A DNA stretch of 64,000 nt from positions 7,750,001-7,814,000 of the forward strand of contig NZ_CP031194.1 of NCBI RefSeq assembly GCF_003344965.1, given 5' to 3'. Origin of the DNA: Streptomyces paludis. GTDB taxonomy: Bacteria > Actinomycetota > Actinomycetes > Streptomycetales > Streptomycetaceae. Numbering within the stretch: position 1 is the first letter of the stretch; each line of letters begins with the position of its first letter. The notes beneath the pieces are model-generated. The model worked only from the letters and a program-made list of their open reading frames with translations. It was not told the origin of the DNA and searched no databases. The position numbers and the translations under genes were made by a program. Of the stretch, positions 34,599 through 64,000 are shown one piece after another.

Positions 34599-36331
34599 GC
34601 AGCCTCCTCCACGTCGTTGAGCTGGGAGCGCACGATCTCCCGGTATGTCTCGTTGTCCGCCAGCAGTTGCCGGTGCTTGCCCCGGCCCACCACGCGGCCC
34701 TCCTCCAGCACGAGAATGAGGTCGGCGTTCTCGATGCTGCCCACCCGCTGCGCGACGATCACCACGGTCGCGTCGGCGAGTTGCGGCGCCAGCGCGCTGC
34801 GCAGCGCCCGGTCCGTCGAGGCGTCCAGACCGGAGAAGCAGTCGTCGAACAGGTAGATGCCGGGCCGGCGGAGCAGGGTCCGGGCGAGGGCGAGCCGCTG
34901 ACGTTGCCCGCCCGAGACGTTCGAACCGCCCTGGGTGATCTCCGCTCGCAGGCCGCCCGGCATCGCCGCCACGAAGTCGTGTGCCTGGGTGATCTCGAGC
35001 GCGTGCCAGAGATCCGCGTCGCTGGCGTTCTCGTTGCCCCACCGCAGGTTGGACGCGACCGTTCCCGCGAACAGGTAGGGCTGTTGCGGCACCAGGCCCA
35101 CCGAACGACTGTGGACATCCGGGTCCATGTCGCGTACGTCGACCCCGTCCACCAGCACCGTTCCGGACGTGGCGTCGAACAGTCGCAGCACCAGGTTCAG
35201 CAGAGTGGTTTTTCCGCTGCCGGTGCCGCCGATCACCGCCACGGTCTGGCCCGGCCGCGCGACCAGGTCGATGTCCTGCAGGAACGGCTCCTCCGCGCCG
35301 GGATAGCGAAACCCGACGCCGTGCAGATCCAGGTCACCCGGCCGGGGCCGGGCCACGACAGGCCGCGACGACAGGGCTACCTCCGGCTCGGTGTCGAGTA
35401 CTTCACGGATACGCCGCGCCGCGGCGGCGGCCCTCGGGACCGTGAGCATGACGTACATGGCGATGACCATCGACGTCAGTACGAGCACGATGTACCCGAG
35501 GAACGCGCTGAGCGCACCGACCTCCAGCGCTCCCGAGGAGATCCTCTTCGCGGCGATCCACGCCACCACGACGGTGAATCCGTTGCCCAGCAGCCACACC
35601 AGCGGGAACATGTTGGCCGCGAGCCGGCGAACCCTTCGGTTCAGCAGGAACAACTCCGTGTTCACCGCGTCGAAGCGCTCCTGCTCATGCGCGTCCCGCA
35701 CAAACGCTCGCACCACGCGTACGCCGCTGATCTGCTCGCGGAACAGCCGGTTCATGTTGTCCATGCCGACCTGGATGCGGTCGTACAGTCGGCTCATCCG
35801 GGTCAGGATCACCGCCACCACGACCGTCGTCACCGGGATCAGCACGATCACGACCAGCGACAGCGGGACGTCCTGGTGCAGCGCGAGCACCACGCTCACC
35901 ACACACATGATCGGCGCGGTGACGATGCTACTGAGCCCGTCGCCCGTGACGGTCTGGATCTGCTGGACATCGTTGAGCGTTCTGGTGGACAGTGAGGACG
36001 TGCCGAAGCGGCCCATGTCGTGGGTGGAGAACCGCTGCACGTGGCGGAACATCGCCGATCTCAGGTCGTGGCCCACTCCCGTGGCAGCCCGCGCGGCGAA
36101 GTACTCGGCGCCGATCCGCGCGAGGAGCTGGACCACCGCGGCGATCAGCATCGCCATGCCCAGCCATACGATCCCCTCCAGCGACCCGGCCAGCAGCCCA
36201 CGGTCGATGAGCTGTGCGTTCAGCGTGGGCAGCATGAGGAGCGCGAGCGTCTGAACGACCTGCAGGGCCACGGTCAGTGCGACCGCGGTCCGATAGGGGC
36301 GAACACACGTCCTGAGCAGTCGGATGAGCAC
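34595..36331 (-). CDS. ABC exporter subunit with degenerate ATP site (NysH/AmphH-type pair)
   Basis: GTG at 36331 (GGAGGG just upstream) gives 578 residues with an exporter membrane domain (about 15-310; MLTVPRAAAAARRIREVLDT follows it) and a nucleotide-binding domain (about 340-570). Walker A GGTGSGKTT and signature VSGGQ are canonical. Walker B reads YLFDDCFS, with Asp in place of the catalytic Glu, and the H-loop reads VAQRVGSI with Gln for His. The partner has the reverse pattern, so one composite site is active and one degenerate, as in known heterodimeric exporters. Its promoter region is shared with the divergent PKS gene, which suggests joint control of synthesis and export. Confidence 0.9.
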   Translation of the reverse strand: MLIRLLRTCVRPYRTAVALTVALQVVQTLALLMLPTLNAQLIDRGLLAGSLEGIVWLGMAMLIAAVVQLLARIGAEYFAARAATGVGHDLRSAMFRHVQRFSTHDMGRFGTSSLSTRTLNDVQQIQTVTGDGLSSIVTAPIMCVVSVVLALHQDVPLSLVVIVLIPVTTVVVAVILTRMSRLYDRIQVGMDNMNRLFREQISGVRVVRAFVRDAHEQERFDAVNTELFLLNRRVRRLAANMFPLVWLLGNGFTVVVAWIAAKRISSGALEVGALSAFLGYIVLVLTSMVIAMYVMLTVPRAAAAARRIREVLDTEPEVALSSRPVVARPRPGDLDLHGVGFRYPGAEEPFLQDIDLVARPGQTVAVIGGTGSGKTTLLNLVLRLFDATSGTVLVDGVDVRDMDPDVHSRSVGLVPQQPYLFAGTVASNLRWGNENASDADLWHALEITQAHDFVAAMPGGLRAEITQGGSNVSGGQRQRLALARTLLRRPGIYLFDDCFSGLDASTDRALRSALAPQLADATVVIVAQRVGSIENADLILVLEEGRVVGRGKHRQLLADNETYREIVRSQLNDVEEAA

Positions 36332-36405
36332 GGGGCCCTCCGGGAGTCGGCGGCAGGTGGCGGCCGGTCGAGTGTGTCCGGCGCGGGCAGCCTGACCCGA
36401 ACCAG

Positions 36406-36421
36406 GTCGGTAATTCCCTAG
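36406..36421. promoter_or_regulatory. Candidate PAS-LuxR (PimM-type) operator in the ABC/PKS divergent promoter
   Basis: GTCGGTAATTCCCTAG matches the PimM consensus CTVGGGAWWTCCCBAG at 14 of 16 positions. It lies 75 bases upstream of the ABC start (36331) and 94 bases before the PKS ATG, so one bound regulator could act on both. Confidence 0.65.
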
Positions 36422-36454
36422 TGTCCTCGAACGTTTCTACGTTCTGACACTAGG
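36417..36454. promoter_or_regulatory. Nested palindrome in the divergent promoter region
   Basis: CCTAGTGTC (36417-36425) pairs perfectly with GACACTAGG (36446-36454). Inside it, GAACGT (36429-36434) pairs with ACGTTC (36439-36444) around a TTCT loop. The outer arms overlap the 14/16 operator match on the left and, on the right, the half-site CTAGGAAAT starting at 36450. It could bind a dimeric regulator, or two dimers. Confidence 0.7.
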
Positions 36455-36515
36455 AAATTTTGGCCGGACCGAGATCGAGACTGCACGAAGGTGTCCGCGA
36501 GTGAATGGAACCGAC

Positions 36516-64000
<27,485 letters not shown>

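Overview
The window is high-GC actinomycete DNA, most likely Streptomyces. The evidence is GC-rich third codon positions throughout, GTG starts, purine-rich Shine-Dalgarno sites, translationally coupled ATGA overlaps, actinomycete-type IS110 and IS630 elements, and part of a polyene-macrolide polyketide synthase cluster.

Region 1 (1-13,530, all +) is the baseplate/spike half of a phage-tail-like contractile injection system. In order it encodes a LysM tail-hub protein, a gpD-like hub, a gp5-like OB-fold spike, a PAAR-like tip protein, a gp25-like wedge, two large gpJ/Afp11-12-like baseplate proteins, a tail protein I-like protein and a DUF6519-type protein. Start/stop overlaps suggest one operon. 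Sheath, tube and ATPase genes are not in the window and would lie upstream.

Region 2 (about 13.5-27.5 kb) is an accessory zone full of broken genes. It holds a fragment resembling the C-terminus of NACHT-type proteins, a TPR gene with several frameshifts and no 5' end, a second gene fragment abutting it head to head, an intact Uma2-family gene, two divergent IS110 elements, an unrecognised two-gene unit whose first gene is frameshifted, two more frameshifted small genes, and an IS630-type element. That element has clear ~29-bp terminal inverted repeats and carries a P-loop kinase gene as passenger.

Region 3 (about 28-64 kb) is part of a polyene-macrolide biosynthetic cluster. It has two convergent PAS-LuxR regulators (PimM/NysRIV/AmphRIV type), a cytochrome P450 (probably NysL/AmphL/PimD-like), a heterodimeric ABC exporter (NysG/NysH, AmphG/AmphH type) and one giant PKS gene starting near 36.5 kb and still open at the window end. 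The PKS has six modules: (1) malonyl, DH-KR; (2) malonyl, KR; (3) methylmalonyl, A2-type KR; (4) malonyl, KR; (5) malonyl, degenerate KR; (6) malonyl, KR. This is the architecture of AmphI/NysI/PimS2, which builds the end of the polyene, the sugar-bearing hydroxyl, the methyl branch later oxidised to carboxyl, and the ketone that closes as a hemiketal. The enzyme has an N-terminal docking segment and no loading module, so upstream PKS proteins must be encoded elsewhere.

Candidate PAS-LuxR operators close to the PimM consensus lie before the P450 gene (13/16) and in the divergent ABC/PKS promoter region (14/16). They tie the two regulators to the biosynthetic genes.
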